Source of the DNA: Streptomyces buecherae
GTDB lineage: Bacteria; Actinomycetota; Actinomycetes; Streptomycetales; Streptomycetaceae
Assembly (NCBI RefSeq): GCF_014295035.1
Contig: NZ_CP060404.1
Coordinates: 533,501-597,500, forward strand
DNA: 64,000 nucleotides
Direction: 5' to 3'
In this document: positions 52,960 to 64,000 of the stretch, piece after piece
How positions within the stretch are numbered: the stretch's first letter is position 1
How the letters are laid out: the number at the start of each line of letters is the position of its first letter
Notes under the pieces: generated by a model
Seen by the model: the letters and a program-made list of their open reading frames with translations, nothing else
The model's database searches: none
What the model was told of the DNA's origin: nothing
Made by a program: the position numbers and the translations under genes

Positions 52960-53433
52960 TCACTGGCTGTTGGTGTCGAAGTCTTCCGGAGAGATCTGGT
53001 CGAGGAACTCGCGGAACTTCTCCACCTCGTCCTCCTGCTCGTCCGGGATGGCGATGCCCGCGTCGTCCAACACACCGTCGCTGCCGTAGATCGGCGTTCC
53101 GGTGCGCAGCGCCAGCGCTATGGCGTCCGACGGGCGAGCGCTGACCTCCACCCCGCTCGCGAAGACCAGCTCCGCGTAGAAGACGCCCTCCCGCAGGTCG
53201 GTGATCCGGACCTCGGTGAGTTCCTGCCCCACCGCTTCCAGCACGTCCTTGAAAAGGTCATGGGTCAGTGGTCGCGCGGGGGCCATGCCCTGCTGCGCGA
53301 AGGCGATGGCCGTCGCCTCCCCCGGCCCAATCCAGATGGGCAGGTACCGGTCGCCTCCCACTTCACGGAGAAGCACGATCGGCTGGTTGGAAGGCATTTC
53401 CACCCGGACACCCACGACGTCGAGCTCATTCAC
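52960..53433 (-). CDS. bifunctional nuclease family protein (DUF151)
   Basis: A 157-residue protein with the full BFN/DUF151 domain: VVGVRVEMPSNQPIVLLREVGGDRYLPIWIGPGEATAIAFAQQG, RPLTHDLFKDVLEAVG, and SARPSDAIALALRTGTPIY. The acidic tail (EQEDEVEKFREFLDQISPEDF) is typical of actinobacterial members. Plant homologues show RNase and DNase activity; the bacterial role is unproven. Confidence 0.94.
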   Translation of the reverse strand: MNELDVVGVRVEMPSNQPIVLLREVGGDRYLPIWIGPGEATAIAFAQQGMAPARPLTHDLFKDVLEAVGQELTEVRITDLREGVFYAELVFASGVEVSARPSDAIALALRTGTPIYGSDGVLDDAGIAIPDEQEDEVEKFREFLDQISPEDFDTNSQ

Positions 53434-53486
53434 ACAGCAACCCTAGGACCTGGTCGACCGGTTTGGGTAGTCGGGCACCGCGGCAC

Positions 53487-54227
53487 TCAGTGCAACCTGA
53501 CCCGCAGCGCGGCTTCCACAAGCGCCGCGTGCAGCCGTACGGACAGCCCGGCGAGCTCCCGGGCGGTGGCCTCCGCATGGGCTCTGGTCTGCGGGTTTCG
53601 ATGCCGACGCAAGGGTGCGACGAGCTGCTCGACGAGCCCGGCCTCCCGATCGGCGGCGGCCTTGATCGCCCGAAGATGGCGCGGTTCGAGACCAGCCCTG
53701 CCGAGATCGGCGATGAGCCTGGCCACGGCAACCGCGCCAACGTCGTATCCGCCGTCCGAGGCGGGGCTGAGCAGCCCGTAGGACTCCCACTCGGCCAGTT
53801 CCGCCTCACCCACCTCGGCCGCGGCCAGCAGCTCCGCACGGCCCACCCTGGTCGCCGTCGGCTCGTCCACCGCCGGCGGCTCCCCGTCGAGCAGGTCGCG
53901 GGGCTGGGCGGGGGCGGGCAGCGGCACCTGTTCGCCGCGCTCCAGGGCGTCCAGGTGCTCCCGGATGACCTTGAGCGGCAGGTAGTGGTCGCGCTGCGTG
54001 CGCAGCACGTACCCGAGCCGCTCCACGTCCGCCCGGGAGAACTTCCGGTAGCCCGAGGGGGTGCGCTGGGGCTCGACCAGCCCCTCGGCCTCGAGAAAGC
54101 GGATCTTCGAGATCGTCACCTCGGGGAACTCGTCCCGAAGCAGGTTCAGCACGGCCCCGATGCTCAGCAGCCGGCCGTCCGCGGGGGCGGTGCCGTGTCC
54201 GGCACCGCCCGACGGTGAGTGACGCAT
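53487..54227 (-). CDS. ftsR: MerR family regulator, FtsR-like
   Basis: A 246-residue protein. The MerR-type domain reads LLSIGAVLNLLRDEFPEVTISKIRFLEAEGLVEPQRTPSGYRKFSRADVERLGYVLRTQRDHYLPLKVIREHLDAL. The rest is helical (FGLLSP-like region LAEWESYGLLSP, then DVGAVAVARLIADLGRAGLEPRHLRAIKAAADREAGLVEQ). This matches FtsR, the activator of ftsZ described in corynebacteria. It lies between the FHA and BFN genes as in other actinomycetes. Confidence 0.88.
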   Translation of the reverse strand: MRHSPSGGAGHGTAPADGRLLSIGAVLNLLRDEFPEVTISKIRFLEAEGLVEPQRTPSGYRKFSRADVERLGYVLRTQRDHYLPLKVIREHLDALERGEQVPLPAPAQPRDLLDGEPPAVDEPTATRVGRAELLAAAEVGEAELAEWESYGLLSPASDGGYDVGAVAVARLIADLGRAGLEPRHLRAIKAAADREAGLVEQLVAPLRRHRNPQTRAHAEATARELAGLSVRLHAALVEAALRVRLH

Positions 54228-54253
54228 GAACCTCCCTCGGCTCCCCTGGTCGC

Positions 54254-55021
54254 TCAGATGCCGAATCCTCGCTGGCTGGCGTAGAAGACCAGCCGGTACT
54301 TACCGATCTGCACCTCGTCGCCGTTGTTGAGCAGCACCGCGTCGATCCGCTCACGGTTGACGTAGGTGCCGTTGAGGCTGCCGACGTCGGCGACCGAAAA
54401 GCCGCCGTCCGGGCCGCGGCGGAACTCCACGTGCCGGCGCGAGACGGTGACGTCGTCGAGGAAGATGTCGCTGTTCGGGTGACGACCGGCCGTCGTCAGC
54501 TCGCTGTCCAGCAGGAAGCGGCTCCCCGAGTTCGGGCCGCGCCGGACGACCAGCAGCGCCGACCCCGCCGGCAGCGCGTCCACCGCGGCCTGGGCCTCCG
54601 GCGTCAGCGACGGCAGCGGCGTCTGGCCGGTCGTCTCGGAGTCGTACGCCTCAAGGCCCGAGATCGAGATGGTGGACGTCGTCTCCGAGGCGCGCTCGGG
54701 CGTGGCTCCGGCCCGCAGCGGCGTGCCGCAGTTGGAGCAGAACTTGCTCGTGGCGCTGGCCTGGTGCCCGCACCTGGGGCAAACAGGCACCCCGGACCCT
54801 CCACCCGTACTCGAGCTTGATCGTTCCCCGAAACCTATGGGGCCGGCTCCGGCAGGGTCAACAGACGACGCGCCGTGGCCACCGGGCTGGCCACCGACCT
54901 GGTCCCGGAACAGCGGGCGCTCCTCCTGAGCCCCGCCTTCTTCGGCAGCGCGCCCTCGATGGCGAGCGGTGCCACCCTCCGGGCGTGCACTCTTGCCGAA
55001 CAACTTCGCAAACAACTTCAC
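54254..55021 (-). CDS. FHA domain protein, GarA/OdhI-like with zinc ribbon
   Basis: A 255-residue protein. N-terminus MKLFAKLFGK is followed by a flexible region, a zinc ribbon (CPRCGHQASATSKFCSNCG), then a phosphorylation-type segment SETTSTISISGLEAY corresponding to the ETTS motif of GarA, and the FHA domain (LLVVRRGPNSGSRFLLDSELTTAGRHPNSDIFLDDVTVSRRHVEFRR ... NGTYVNRERIDAVLLNNGDEVQIGKYRLVFY). In mycobacteria GarA, phosphorylated by PknB/PknG, tunes TCA-cycle and glutamate enzymes. The GTG at 55021 was chosen because the conserved N-terminus begins there. Confidence 0.9.
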   Translation of the reverse strand: MKLFAKLFGKSARPEGGTARHRGRAAEEGGAQEERPLFRDQVGGQPGGHGASSVDPAGAGPIGFGERSSSSTGGGSGVPVCPRCGHQASATSKFCSNCGTPLRAGATPERASETTSTISISGLEAYDSETTGQTPLPSLTPEAQAAVDALPAGSALLVVRRGPNSGSRFLLDSELTTAGRHPNSDIFLDDVTVSRRHVEFRRGPDGGFSVADVGSLNGTYVNRERIDAVLLNNGDEVQIGKYRLVFYASQRGFGI

Positions 55022-55214
55022 GGGCGATTCCCCTTGACTGAAACAGACCCGCCCGTGGGGCAGGACAAACCCTCGATGCACACACCGGCTGACCCGGACA
55101 CCCTCACAACGTCCGTGACCATCAGACAGTTTCCCTCACGCACCCCGTATCTGGTGCGCCGACCCCCCGCTGGCTTCCGCCCGCGGCACGGGGCCCCCAT
55201 ACGTCCCCCGGTCC

Positions 55215-56195
55215 TCACGATGACGACCGAGCGTAGTCAGGCCGCTTCGCCGATCGCAAGGCGTCCACGACGATCTTCTCGTGCCGCTTGATTGACACGT
55301 TCGCGCGCTCCTTCTCCAGAGTCTGTACCACCCCACCAGGAATGTTGAGCGCCGGCTCAAGATCCTCGGGTTTGCCGATGACGGTGAACTCGTAGGGCTG
55401 GCTCACCTCGTGGCCGTCGATCTCGACGCCCTTGTCCCCGTCGGCGAAGTACGTGTTGGCCACCACCCGCACCTCGTTGATCTGGATGGCCTCCGCGCCG
55501 GCCGCGCGCAGCTCCTGGATCGCGTCGAGCAGCATGTCGGCCTCCACCGCGCCACGCGTGTCGTCTATGCGCAGCGTGATACCGGGACCCTGCGCCGCAA
55601 CCGTACCCGCGAGCACACCCAGTTGCTGCTCCTTCGCCTTGGTCTGCCTACGGGCCTCCTCGGCCTGGTCCGAGCTGTTCTCCAGCTCGGTGCGCTGGCC
55701 GACGAGGCGCTGCTTCTCGTCCTCAAGACGTTGGGTGCGGTCGTCGAGTTCATCCAGGATGCGCACCAGATCCTCCTGGCGTGCCCCGCGCAGCACACTG
55801 CTCTCGTTGGTCGAGCGCACCTGGATGGCCAGGCCGAGCCCGAGCACGCACAGCAGCAGGGCCACGGTGAGCTGCGGGCGGGTCACGCGCGGCGGCCACA
55901 GACTCGCCAGCAGCCGCCTACGGCCCGTCATCGATCCGTCGGGCACGGGAGGTTCGGGAAGCGGCTGGCGGTGCGCCGACGCCCGGGGTACGGGGCGCTC
56001 GGCGGGCAGCTCGCGTCGCAGCCCGCCGAAGCGGTAGCCGTGCCCCGTGCCGTCGCCCGGGTCCGCCTTCTCCGGCGGCTGCTCCGCGGCCCCGTCACCC
56101 CTCGGGGCGGCCGGCCGCGCGGGCTCCTGGTCCGCCGGCTCGGGGCGCGGTAGTTCGGACCGGTCGGGGGTCTCGTCGTGGGACATCGCGCTCAC
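55215..56195 (-). CDS. DUF881 family membrane protein
   Basis: A 326-residue protein. The first 110 residues are disordered and acidic/proline-rich. One membrane helix (QLTVALLLCVLGLGLAIQV) leads to a coiled coil (LDELDDRTQRLEDEKQRLVGQRTELENSSDQAEEARRQTKAKEQQ) and the DUF881 domain (GPGITLRIDDTRG, LLDAIQELRAAGAEAIQINEVRVV, YEFTVIGKPEDLEPAL). GTG at 56195 overlaps the sbp stop. The set DUF881-sbp-DUF881 is a conserved actinobacterial operon, possibly linked to cell envelope or division. Confidence 0.92.
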   Translation of the reverse strand: MSAMSHDETPDRSELPRPEPADQEPARPAAPRGDGAAEQPPEKADPGDGTGHGYRFGGLRRELPAERPVPRASAHRQPLPEPPVPDGSMTGRRRLLASLWPPRVTRPQLTVALLLCVLGLGLAIQVRSTNESSVLRGARQEDLVRILDELDDRTQRLEDEKQRLVGQRTELENSSDQAEEARRQTKAKEQQLGVLAGTVAAQGPGITLRIDDTRGAVEADMLLDAIQELRAAGAEAIQINEVRVVANTYFADGDKGVEIDGHEVSQPYEFTVIGKPEDLEPALNIPGGVVQTLEKERANVSIKRHEKIVVDALRSAKRPDYARSSS

Positions 56196-56524
56196 GCCCT
56201 GAAGATGTGCCGCCGGATCGCGGCCGCGTTGGAGAAGATGCGGATACCGAGCACCACCACGACACCGGTGGAGAGCTGCGCACCGACGCCCAGCTTGTCG
56301 CCCAGGAAGACGATCAGGGCGGCCACCACGACGTTGGACAGGAACGAGACGACGAAGACCTTGTCGTCGAAGATTCCGTCGAGCATGGCGCGAAAGCCAC
56401 CGAAGACCGCGTCCAGTGCGGCGACGACGGCGATCGGCAGGTAGGGCTCAACCGCGTTGGGTACCACGGGGCGGACCACAAGTCCGACCACGACTCCCAC
56501 GACGAGGCCCAGTACGGCGATCAA
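56192..56524 (-). CDS. sbp: small basic protein (Sbp), integral membrane
   Basis: A 110-residue membrane protein with three to four helices (IAVLGLVVGVVVGLVV, YLPIAVVAALDAVFGGFRAML, VVSFLSNVVVAALIVFLGDKLGVG, LSTGVVVVLGIRIFSNAAAIRRHIFRA). This is the DUF1290/Sbp family found beside DUF881 genes. The TTG at 56524 overlaps the upstream DUF881 stop (TTGA) and matches the family N-terminus. Its TGA overlaps the next DUF881 start, so all three genes are translationally coupled. Confidence 0.94.
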   Translation of the reverse strand: MIAVLGLVVGVVVGLVVRPVVPNAVEPYLPIAVVAALDAVFGGFRAMLDGIFDDKVFVVSFLSNVVVAALIVFLGDKLGVGAQLSTGVVVVLGIRIFSNAAAIRRHIFRA

Positions 56525-57441
56525 GATGTGCCCTTTCCTGTGTCGGTGTCGTTCGTGTTCGCGGCACCGGCATGTGGCTGCGCGCTGCGCACGATCAGGC
56601 TCGGGGCGACCGGAAGACGCGCCTCGTCCTGGATGGATGTCCGCACGCGAATGTCGTAGTTCTCCTGCAGCACCTTGAGGTACTGGCCGTCCGCGCTGTC
56701 CTCGAAGGCCGTGCGCAGCCGCTCTCCGTCGCCCACCGCGAGCACCGTATACGGCGGCACGAGTGGCCTGTTGTCCACCAGTATGGCGTCCCCCGCGGCC
56801 CTGATCGCCGAAAGGGCCGTCAGCCGCTGGCCGTTGACGGCTATGGCTTCCGCCCCGGACTGCCACAGCCCGTTGATCACACGCTGCATGTCCCGGTCCC
56901 GCACCCGTCCGGTGTCGGAGAAGCCGCTGCCCTCGCGCGGGCCGCCGCCCCCGCCGTCGGCGCCCTTCGCGTCGTCGATGACCAACTTGACCGCGGGTCC
57001 CCGCACCTCGGTCGCGCCGGCGAGCAGGGCCACCAGTTCGCCCCTGTCCCCGCCGTGTTCCTTCAGCGCCTCGCGCTGCCGCTCGCCGACGTCGTCGCGC
57101 AGCGCGTCGACGTCGTCCTCCAGGGCGTCGGCCGCCGAGGTCTCCGACTCGATCCGGTCGATGAGCTCCTGGCGCTCCTTGGCCACGGTGGGCGCGGCTA
57201 TCCGCGTCTCGGCCGCGCCGATGGTCACCACGACGGTGGTGAGGATCAGCCCGACCGCCAGCCACGCCTTGGCGCTCGCCGTACGCGGCAGCCCCTGCCT
57301 CCCCTCGGCCTCGCGCCGGGCCGCCGCCTCGGCGTACCCGTCGTCGAGGCTGTGCTCCATCACGTTGGTCAGCAGCGACATGGAGGCGTCGGGACGCGGG
57401 CGCTGGGACGCGGTGCTCCGAATGGGGGGCGGCTGCGGCAT
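56521..57441 (-). CDS. DUF881 family membrane protein
   Basis: A 306-residue paralogue of the DUF881 protein at 55215. It has a short N-terminal region with SLLTNVMEHSLDDGYAEAA, one membrane helix (AWLAVGLILTTVVVTIGAAETR), a coiled coil (RQELIDRIESETSAADALEDDVDALRDDVGERQREALKEHG) and the DUF881 domain (GPAVKLVIDDAKG, LWQSGAEAIAVNGQRLTALSAI, YTVLAVGDGERLRTAF). An ATG three codons upstream at 57450 is also possible. First gene of the three-gene overlapping set. Confidence 0.92.
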   Translation of the reverse strand: MPQPPPIRSTASQRPRPDASMSLLTNVMEHSLDDGYAEAAARREAEGRQGLPRTASAKAWLAVGLILTTVVVTIGAAETRIAAPTVAKERQELIDRIESETSAADALEDDVDALRDDVGERQREALKEHGGDRGELVALLAGATEVRGPAVKLVIDDAKGADGGGGGPREGSGFSDTGRVRDRDMQRVINGLWQSGAEAIAVNGQRLTALSAIRAAGDAILVDNRPLVPPYTVLAVGDGERLRTAFEDSADGQYLKVLQENYDIRVRTSIQDEARLPVAPSLIVRSAQPHAGAANTNDTDTGKGTS

Positions 57442-57553
57442 GCCGCACATCGTCGCACGTCGGGAGCGCCGCCACCCAATGGCCCCACCGGCGTGCCGGA
57501 CAGTGGCGCGAGTGCCAACGGCCCACCGTGACCAAGCCGTAGAAGACCCGCAC

Positions 57554-57594
57554 GGGTCCGGTCGGGCGCCGCGCGAGCGCCACGTACCGGACCC
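57554..57594 (-). terminator. long hairpin downstream of the nucleotidyltransferase gene
   Basis: GGGTCCGGT (57554-57562) pairs perfectly with ACCGGACCC (57586-57594), and the enclosed segment can form an inner GGCGC/GCGCC stem. It lies 15 bases beyond the stop codon at 57610 on the minus strand, separating this gene from the DUF881 operon. Confidence 0.65.
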
Positions 57595-57609
57595 GGCGGG
57601 CCCTGCGGA

Positions 57610-60105
57610 TCAGCGACCCGCGGTGTCCACGACGTGCGCCCACTCGTCGAGGAGGGCCTCGGCGGACGCGTCGTCCGGGCCTTCCGCCCACAGATGGGTG
57701 ACGGCCTCGGCCGGGTCGGGCAGCACCATGACCCAGCGCCCGTCGGCCTCCACGACCCGCACCCCGTCCGTGGTGTCCACCGAACGATCTCCGGCGGCTT
57801 CCACGACCGTACGCATCACCAGCCCCTTGACGGCCCACGGCGTGGCCAGATCACGCCGGAGCACGTGGGCCCGGGGGATGCGGGCGTCGATCTGGCTCAG
57901 CGTCAACTGGGTGCGCGCCACCAGACCGATGAGCCGCACGAACGCGGCCGTTCCGTCGAAGACGCTGCTGAACTCGGGAATGATGTACCCGCCACGCCCG
58001 TCACCACCGAAAATGGTGGTCTCGGCGCGCCCCACCCGGGTGAGGTCGTCGGGCGAGGTGGTCGTCCAGTCCACCTGCGTGCCGTGGTACGCGGCGACCT
58101 GCTCCGCGATCCGGGTCGTGGTCACGGGCATCGCGACCCGGCCGCTCCGCCGCTCGGCCGCGACCAGGTCGAGCATGACCAGGAGCGCCCGGTCGTCCTC
58201 GATGATGCGACCGCGCTCGTCCACCAGCGAGAGCCGCTCGCCGACGGGGTCGAAACGGACACCGAAGGCCGCGCGCGCCGAGGCGACGATCTCGCCGAGA
58301 CGCACCAGTCCCGCCCGCCGGGCGTCAGCGGTCTCGGTGGGGCGCGACTCGTCGAGGCCGGGGTTGATGGTGAGCGCGTCCACCCCGAGCTTGCCCAGGA
58401 GGCTAGGCAGGACCAGCCCGGCGCTGCCGTTGGACGCGTCGACCACGACCTTCAGACCGGCCTCGGCCACACCGGTGGTGTCCACCGCGCGCAGCAGCGA
58501 TCCGGTGTACGAGTCGAAGACGCTCGCGGGGAAGCGCAGGTCACCGATCTCGCCGGGGAAGGCGCGGCGGTATTCCTGGCGGGCGTACACCCGGTCCAGC
58601 TTCCGCTGGGCGGCCTGCGACAGGTCCGCGCCCCGCTCGTCGATGAACATGATGTCCACCGAGTCGGGCACGCCCGGCGTCGTACGGATCATGATCCCGC
58701 CGGCACTGCCGCGGGCGGTCTGTTGGCGCGCCACGGGAAGCGGCACGTTCTCCAGGTCGCGTACGTCGATGGCGCTGGCCTGGAGCGCTGAGATGACCGC
58801 GCGCTTGAGGGCCCGCGCGCCCCGGGAGTGGTCACGCGCGGTGGTGACGGTGGAGCCCTTCTTGAGCGTCGTCGCGTACGCCCCCGCCAGCCGCACGGCC
58901 AGCTCCGGGGTGATCTCCACGTTGAGAATCCCGGAGACACCGCGCGCACCGAACAGATGCGCCTGCCCGCGGGATTCCCAGATCACCGAGGTGTTGACGA
59001 ACGCGCCGGCCTCGATCGTCTTGAACGGGTAGACGCGTACGTTCCCCTGGACGATCGATTCCTCACCGATCAGGCACTCGTCACCGATCACCGCCCCGTC
59101 CTCTATGCGGGCGGCCCGCATGATGTCGGTGTTCTTGCCGATGACGCAGCCCCGCAGATTGCACTGCTGCCCCACGTACACGTTGTCGTGCACGACGGTC
59201 TTGTGCAGAAAGGCACCGCTCTTGACGACGACGTTGGACCCGACGACGGTGTGTTCTCTGATCTCCGCGCCGGCCTCGACCTTGGCGTAGTCGCCGATGT
59301 AGAGGGGCCCGCGCAGGACGGCGTCGGGGTGGACGTCGGCGCCCTCGGCGACCCATACGCCCGGCGAGATCTCGAAGCCGTCGACCTCGACGTCGACCTT
59401 GCCTTCCAGAACGTCGGCCTGGGCCTTCACATAGCTCTCGTGCGTGCCCACGTCCTCCCAGTAGCCCTCGGCGACGTAGCCGTAGATGGGCTTGCCTTCC
59501 TTCATGAGCTGCGGGAAGACGTCTCCGGACCAGTCGACGGAGGTGTCGGCCTCGACGTAGTCGAAGACCTCGGGCTCCATGACATAGATGCCGGTGTTCA
59601 CCGTGTCGGAAAAGACCTGGCCCCAGGTGGGCTTTTCCAGGAACCGCTCGACTCGGCCGTCCTCGTCGACGATGGTGATGCCGAACTCCAACGGGTTGGG
59701 TACCCGCGTGAGGCAGACCGTGACGAGTGCGCCCTTTTCCTTGTGGAAGTTGATCAGCTCGGTCAGGTCGAAATCGGTGAGCGCGTCGCCTGAGATGACG
59801 AGAAACGCATCGTCCTTCAGCGCCTCTTCCGCGTTCTTCACGCTTCCCGCGGTACCGAGCGGCTTCTCTTCGTTGGCATAGGTGAGTTCCATGCCGAGTT
59901 CTTCGCCATCACCGAAGTAGTTCCGCACCAACGAGGCGAGGAACTGGACGGTCACGACGGTCTCATTGAGACCATGCCGCTTGAGCAAACGCAGCACATG
60001 CTCCATGATCGGCCGATTGGCCACCGGCAGCAACGGCTTGGGCATGCTAGAAGTCATCGGCCGAAGGCGAGTTCCCTCGCCACCGGCCATCACGACGGCC
60101 TTCAT
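57610..60105 (-). CDS. mannose-1-phosphate guanylyltransferase/phosphomannomutase-like fusion
   Basis: An 831-residue three-part protein. Residues 1-235 form a nucleotidyltransferase domain ([65 protein letters not shown]). Residues 245-370 are a left-handed beta-helix of hexapeptide repeats. The remainder is a phosphohexomutase-like region ([33 protein letters not shown]). The mutase phosphoserine loop TASHNP is not present; instead there is [11 protein letters not shown], so mutase activity is doubtful. It likely makes GDP-mannose or a similar sugar nucleotide. Known as a conserved Streptomyces gene type. Confidence 0.92.
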   Translation of the reverse strand: MKAVVMAGGEGTRLRPMTSSMPKPLLPVANRPIMEHVLRLLKRHGLNETVVTVQFLASLVRNYFGDGEELGMELTYANEEKPLGTAGSVKNAEEALKDDAFLVISGDALTDFDLTELINFHKEKGALVTVCLTRVPNPLEFGITIVDEDGRVERFLEKPTWGQVFSDTVNTGIYVMEPEVFDYVEADTSVDWSGDVFPQLMKEGKPIYGYVAEGYWEDVGTHESYVKAQADVLEGKVDVEVDGFEISPGVWVAEGADVHPDAVLRGPLYIGDYAKVEAGAEIREHTVVGSNVVVKSGAFLHKTVVHDNVYVGQQCNLRGCVIGKNTDIMRAARIEDGAVIGDECLIGEESIVQGNVRVYPFKTIEAGAFVNTSVIWESRGQAHLFGARGVSGILNVEITPELAVRLAGAYATTLKKGSTVTTARDHSRGARALKRAVISALQASAIDVRDLENVPLPVARQQTARGSAGGIMIRTTPGVPDSVDIMFIDERGADLSQAAQRKLDRVYARQEYRRAFPGEIGDLRFPASVFDSYTGSLLRAVDTTGVAEAGLKVVVDASNGSAGLVLPSLLGKLGVDALTINPGLDESRPTETADARRAGLVRLGEIVASARAAFGVRFDPVGERLSLVDERGRIIEDDRALLVMLDLVAAERRSGRVAMPVTTTRIAEQVAAYHGTQVDWTTTSPDDLTRVGRAETTIFGGDGRGGYIIPEFSSVFDGTAAFVRLIGLVARTQLTLSQIDARIPRAHVLRRDLATPWAVKGLVMRTVVEAAGDRSVDTTDGVRVVEADGRWVMVLPDPAEAVTHLWAEGPDDASAEALLDEWAHVVDTAGR

Positions 60106-60221
60106 GTCGGAAGCGTCCTCCTTGAAGAGACGACGGTCAGGCCGACCTCGCCCGTCCAGATGGGGCCACTGGAGTTCACGTCAGGGCAACTCGGCCCTAC
60201 AGGGCTGGCGCATCAGCGGGC

Positions 60222-60830
60222 TCAGCCGGCCGCGGCGTCCGCCCTGACAAGACGGCGGACCTGAACCACATAGAGGACTCCTGCCCACCAGTAGAGGGTC
60301 GTACCCCATCCTGCGAACGCCCATCCGAAAATAGCAGCGAACGTCGCCAGCCAGCCACTTCCGTCGCTCAGAAGGAGGAGCGGGAATGCGTACATGAGGT
60401 TGAAGGTGGCCGCCTTGCCGAGGAAGTTCACCTGGGGCGGCGGATAGCCGTGCCGGCGCAGGATGCCGACCATCACTAGGAGCACGAGTTCACGAGCCAG
60501 AAGTACGACGGTCAACCACAACGGCAGGATTTCCCGCCAGGTGAGGCCGACGAGGGTCGAGAGGATATAGAGCCGGTCGGCGGCGGGGTCGAGAAGCCGG
60601 CCGAGGCTGCTGATCTGGTTCCAGCGGCGAGCGAGCTTGCCGTCGAGGTAGTCGCTGACGCCACTGAACGCGAGAACCAGCAGCGCCCAGCCATCAGCCT
60701 TGGGGCCGCCGAACTCGGGCAACAGGATGAGCCACAGGAACAGCGGAACGCCGACGAGGCGTGCCATGCTGAGGATGTTCGGGATGGTGAGCACGCGGTC
60801 GGTTTGGACGCGCGTCTCCTGGACCTCCAC
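60222..60830 (-). CDS. CDP-alcohol phosphatidyltransferase family protein
   Basis: A 202-residue membrane enzyme of phospholipid synthesis, of the PgsA type. The active-site motif is complete: DYLDGKLARRWNQISSLGRLLDPAADR, fitting D-G-x2-A-R-x8-G-x3-D-x3-D. About five or six membrane helices surround it. The GTG at 60830 lies seven bases after GGAGG. It transfers a phosphatidyl group from CDP-diacylglycerol to an alcohol such as glycerol phosphate or inositol phosphate; which one is not decided by the sequence alone. Upstream of the sugar-nucleotide gene and co-directional. Confidence 0.92.
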   Translation of the reverse strand: MEVQETRVQTDRVLTIPNILSMARLVGVPLFLWLILLPEFGGPKADGWALLVLAFSGVSDYLDGKLARRWNQISSLGRLLDPAADRLYILSTLVGLTWREILPLWLTVVLLARELVLLVMVGILRRHGYPPPQVNFLGKAATFNLMYAFPLLLLSDGSGWLATFAAIFGWAFAGWGTTLYWWAGVLYVVQVRRLVRADAAAG

Positions 60831-61023
60831 CCGGGGGCCTCCTGTGGATACGTGCCAATGATGCCCCCCGACTTTACCCGCCCGAGCAGGCACCACACGC
60901 ACAGGGGTCTGCGTGACGCCTTTCCACACCGGCCGGCGCCTCCTACTGCTGGGGTGTTTCCCTCAGTCGGCAGGGCTGTTGCGGTGACACGGGCGAGGCA
61001 TACACGAATAGACGCCGAAACGC

Positions 61024-61067
61024 AGAAGAGCCTTGTGACGGATCGAAATCCGTCACAAGGCTCTTCT
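61024..61067 (-). terminator. perfect 20-bp hairpin terminator of the rRNA operon
   Basis: A 20-base arm (61024-61043) pairs perfectly with 61048-61067 around the loop CGAA. It begins seven bases beyond the 5S 3' end. The minus-strand continuation is GCGTTTCGG, with only a short T-run. This is the rrn operon terminator. Confidence 0.92.
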
Positions 61068-61074
61068 AAAAGGA

Positions 61075-61194
61075 GTTCGGCGGCGTCCTACTCTCCCACA
61101 GGGTCCCCCCTGCAGTACCATCGGCGCTGAAAGGCTTAGCTTCCGGGTTCGGAATGTAACCGGGCGTTTCCCTAACGCAATAACCACCGAAACA
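61075..61194 (-). rRNA. rrf: 5S ribosomal RNA
   Basis: On the minus strand the 120-base sequence starts GTTTCGGTGGTTATTGCG, contains AACGCCCGGTTACATTCCG and ends GGACGCCGCCGAACT. This is the actinomycete 5S rRNA. Ends are set by comparison with remembered Streptomyces 5S and may be off by one or two bases. It lies about 75 bases after the 23S gene. Confidence 0.96.
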
Positions 61195-61271
61195 CTATGA
61201 AATAAACCAACCGGACAATGACACAGTCGTTATTTCAGAACCAACACAGTGAACGCGAGCAACTGAGGACA

Positions 61272-64000
<2,729 letters not shown>

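Noticed and set aside
56525..57838. Upstream extension of the small basic protein to 548 codons
   Set aside because: The extension lies over the DUF881 gene in another frame and has no homology. The family N-terminus starts at the TTG at 56524.

Overview
The window is high-GC DNA with GTG/TTG starts, tight ATGA/GTGA gene overlaps and actinomycete-specific families (DUF397 with XRE-DUF5753, DUF574 methyltransferase, DUF5999, DUF881 with small basic protein, FtsR, GarA-like FHA). It is almost certainly a Streptomyces chromosome or a close relative. The last 2.7 kb is the 3' part of a 23S rRNA gene, followed by 5S rRNA and a perfect hairpin terminator, all on the minus strand.

Layout. 0.3-3.5 kb: a methyltransferase, a DinB-fold protein, a cobalamin-riboswitch-like sequence with no B12 gene beside it, and an anti-sigma factor coupled to a sigma factor that lacks region 2. 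3.6-6.6 kb: an acid-sugar dehydratase (enolase superfamily), a divergent GntR/FCD regulator and an SDR, with two copies of a 12-bp palindrome between them. 7.3-10.7 kb: a zinc-knuckle protein overlapping a sigma-region-4-like protein, a DUF574 methyltransferase, and an XRE-DUF5753/DUF397 pair. 11.0-11.7 kb: a frameshifted Ser/Thr kinase remnant. 11.8-16.1 kb: a minus-strand set encoding an MfnB-type furan phosphate synthase, an aldehyde dehydrogenase, an aryl-alcohol-type dehydrogenase and, beyond a hairpin, a carboxyl-methyltransferase-like enzyme. I regard this as the most interesting system here: a possible furan metabolite pathway built on the enzyme methanogens use for methanofuran.

16.6-30.3 kb is mixed accessory metabolism: XRE-cupin regulator with AzlCD exporter, YCII protein, flavoprotein plus alpha/beta hydrolase, polysaccharide deacetylase, ABC exporter, leucine-rich-repeat protein, phosphotransferase, methyltransferase, S9 peptidase coupled to a Rieske lipoprotein. 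30.4-39.3 kb is rich in regulators and transporters: LysR/EamA, MocR/flavin split-barrel protein/PaiB, two more EamA transporters, a Clp-N-like protein and a PadR regulator; several intergenic regions carry candidate operators. 40-46.7 kb holds an acetyltransferase-like protein, a methyltransferase, a PhzF protein with a Ser-Thr microsatellite, a CPBP protease-like protein, a glutamate-cysteine-ligase-family enzyme and two lineage-specific proteins.

47-60.8 kb looks like conserved core chromosome: gcvP behind a tandem glycine riboswitch, a PRC-barrel gene overlapping tail-to-tail with a DNA polymerase IV gene, MerR, bifunctional nuclease, FtsR-like MerR, FHA protein, the overlapping DUF881-sbp-DUF881 set, a nucleotidyltransferase/degenerate phosphomannomutase fusion and a CDP-alcohol phosphatidyltransferase. 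No tRNA, CRISPR array, transposase or integrase was recognised. All family assignments come from reading motifs by eye; no database search was run.
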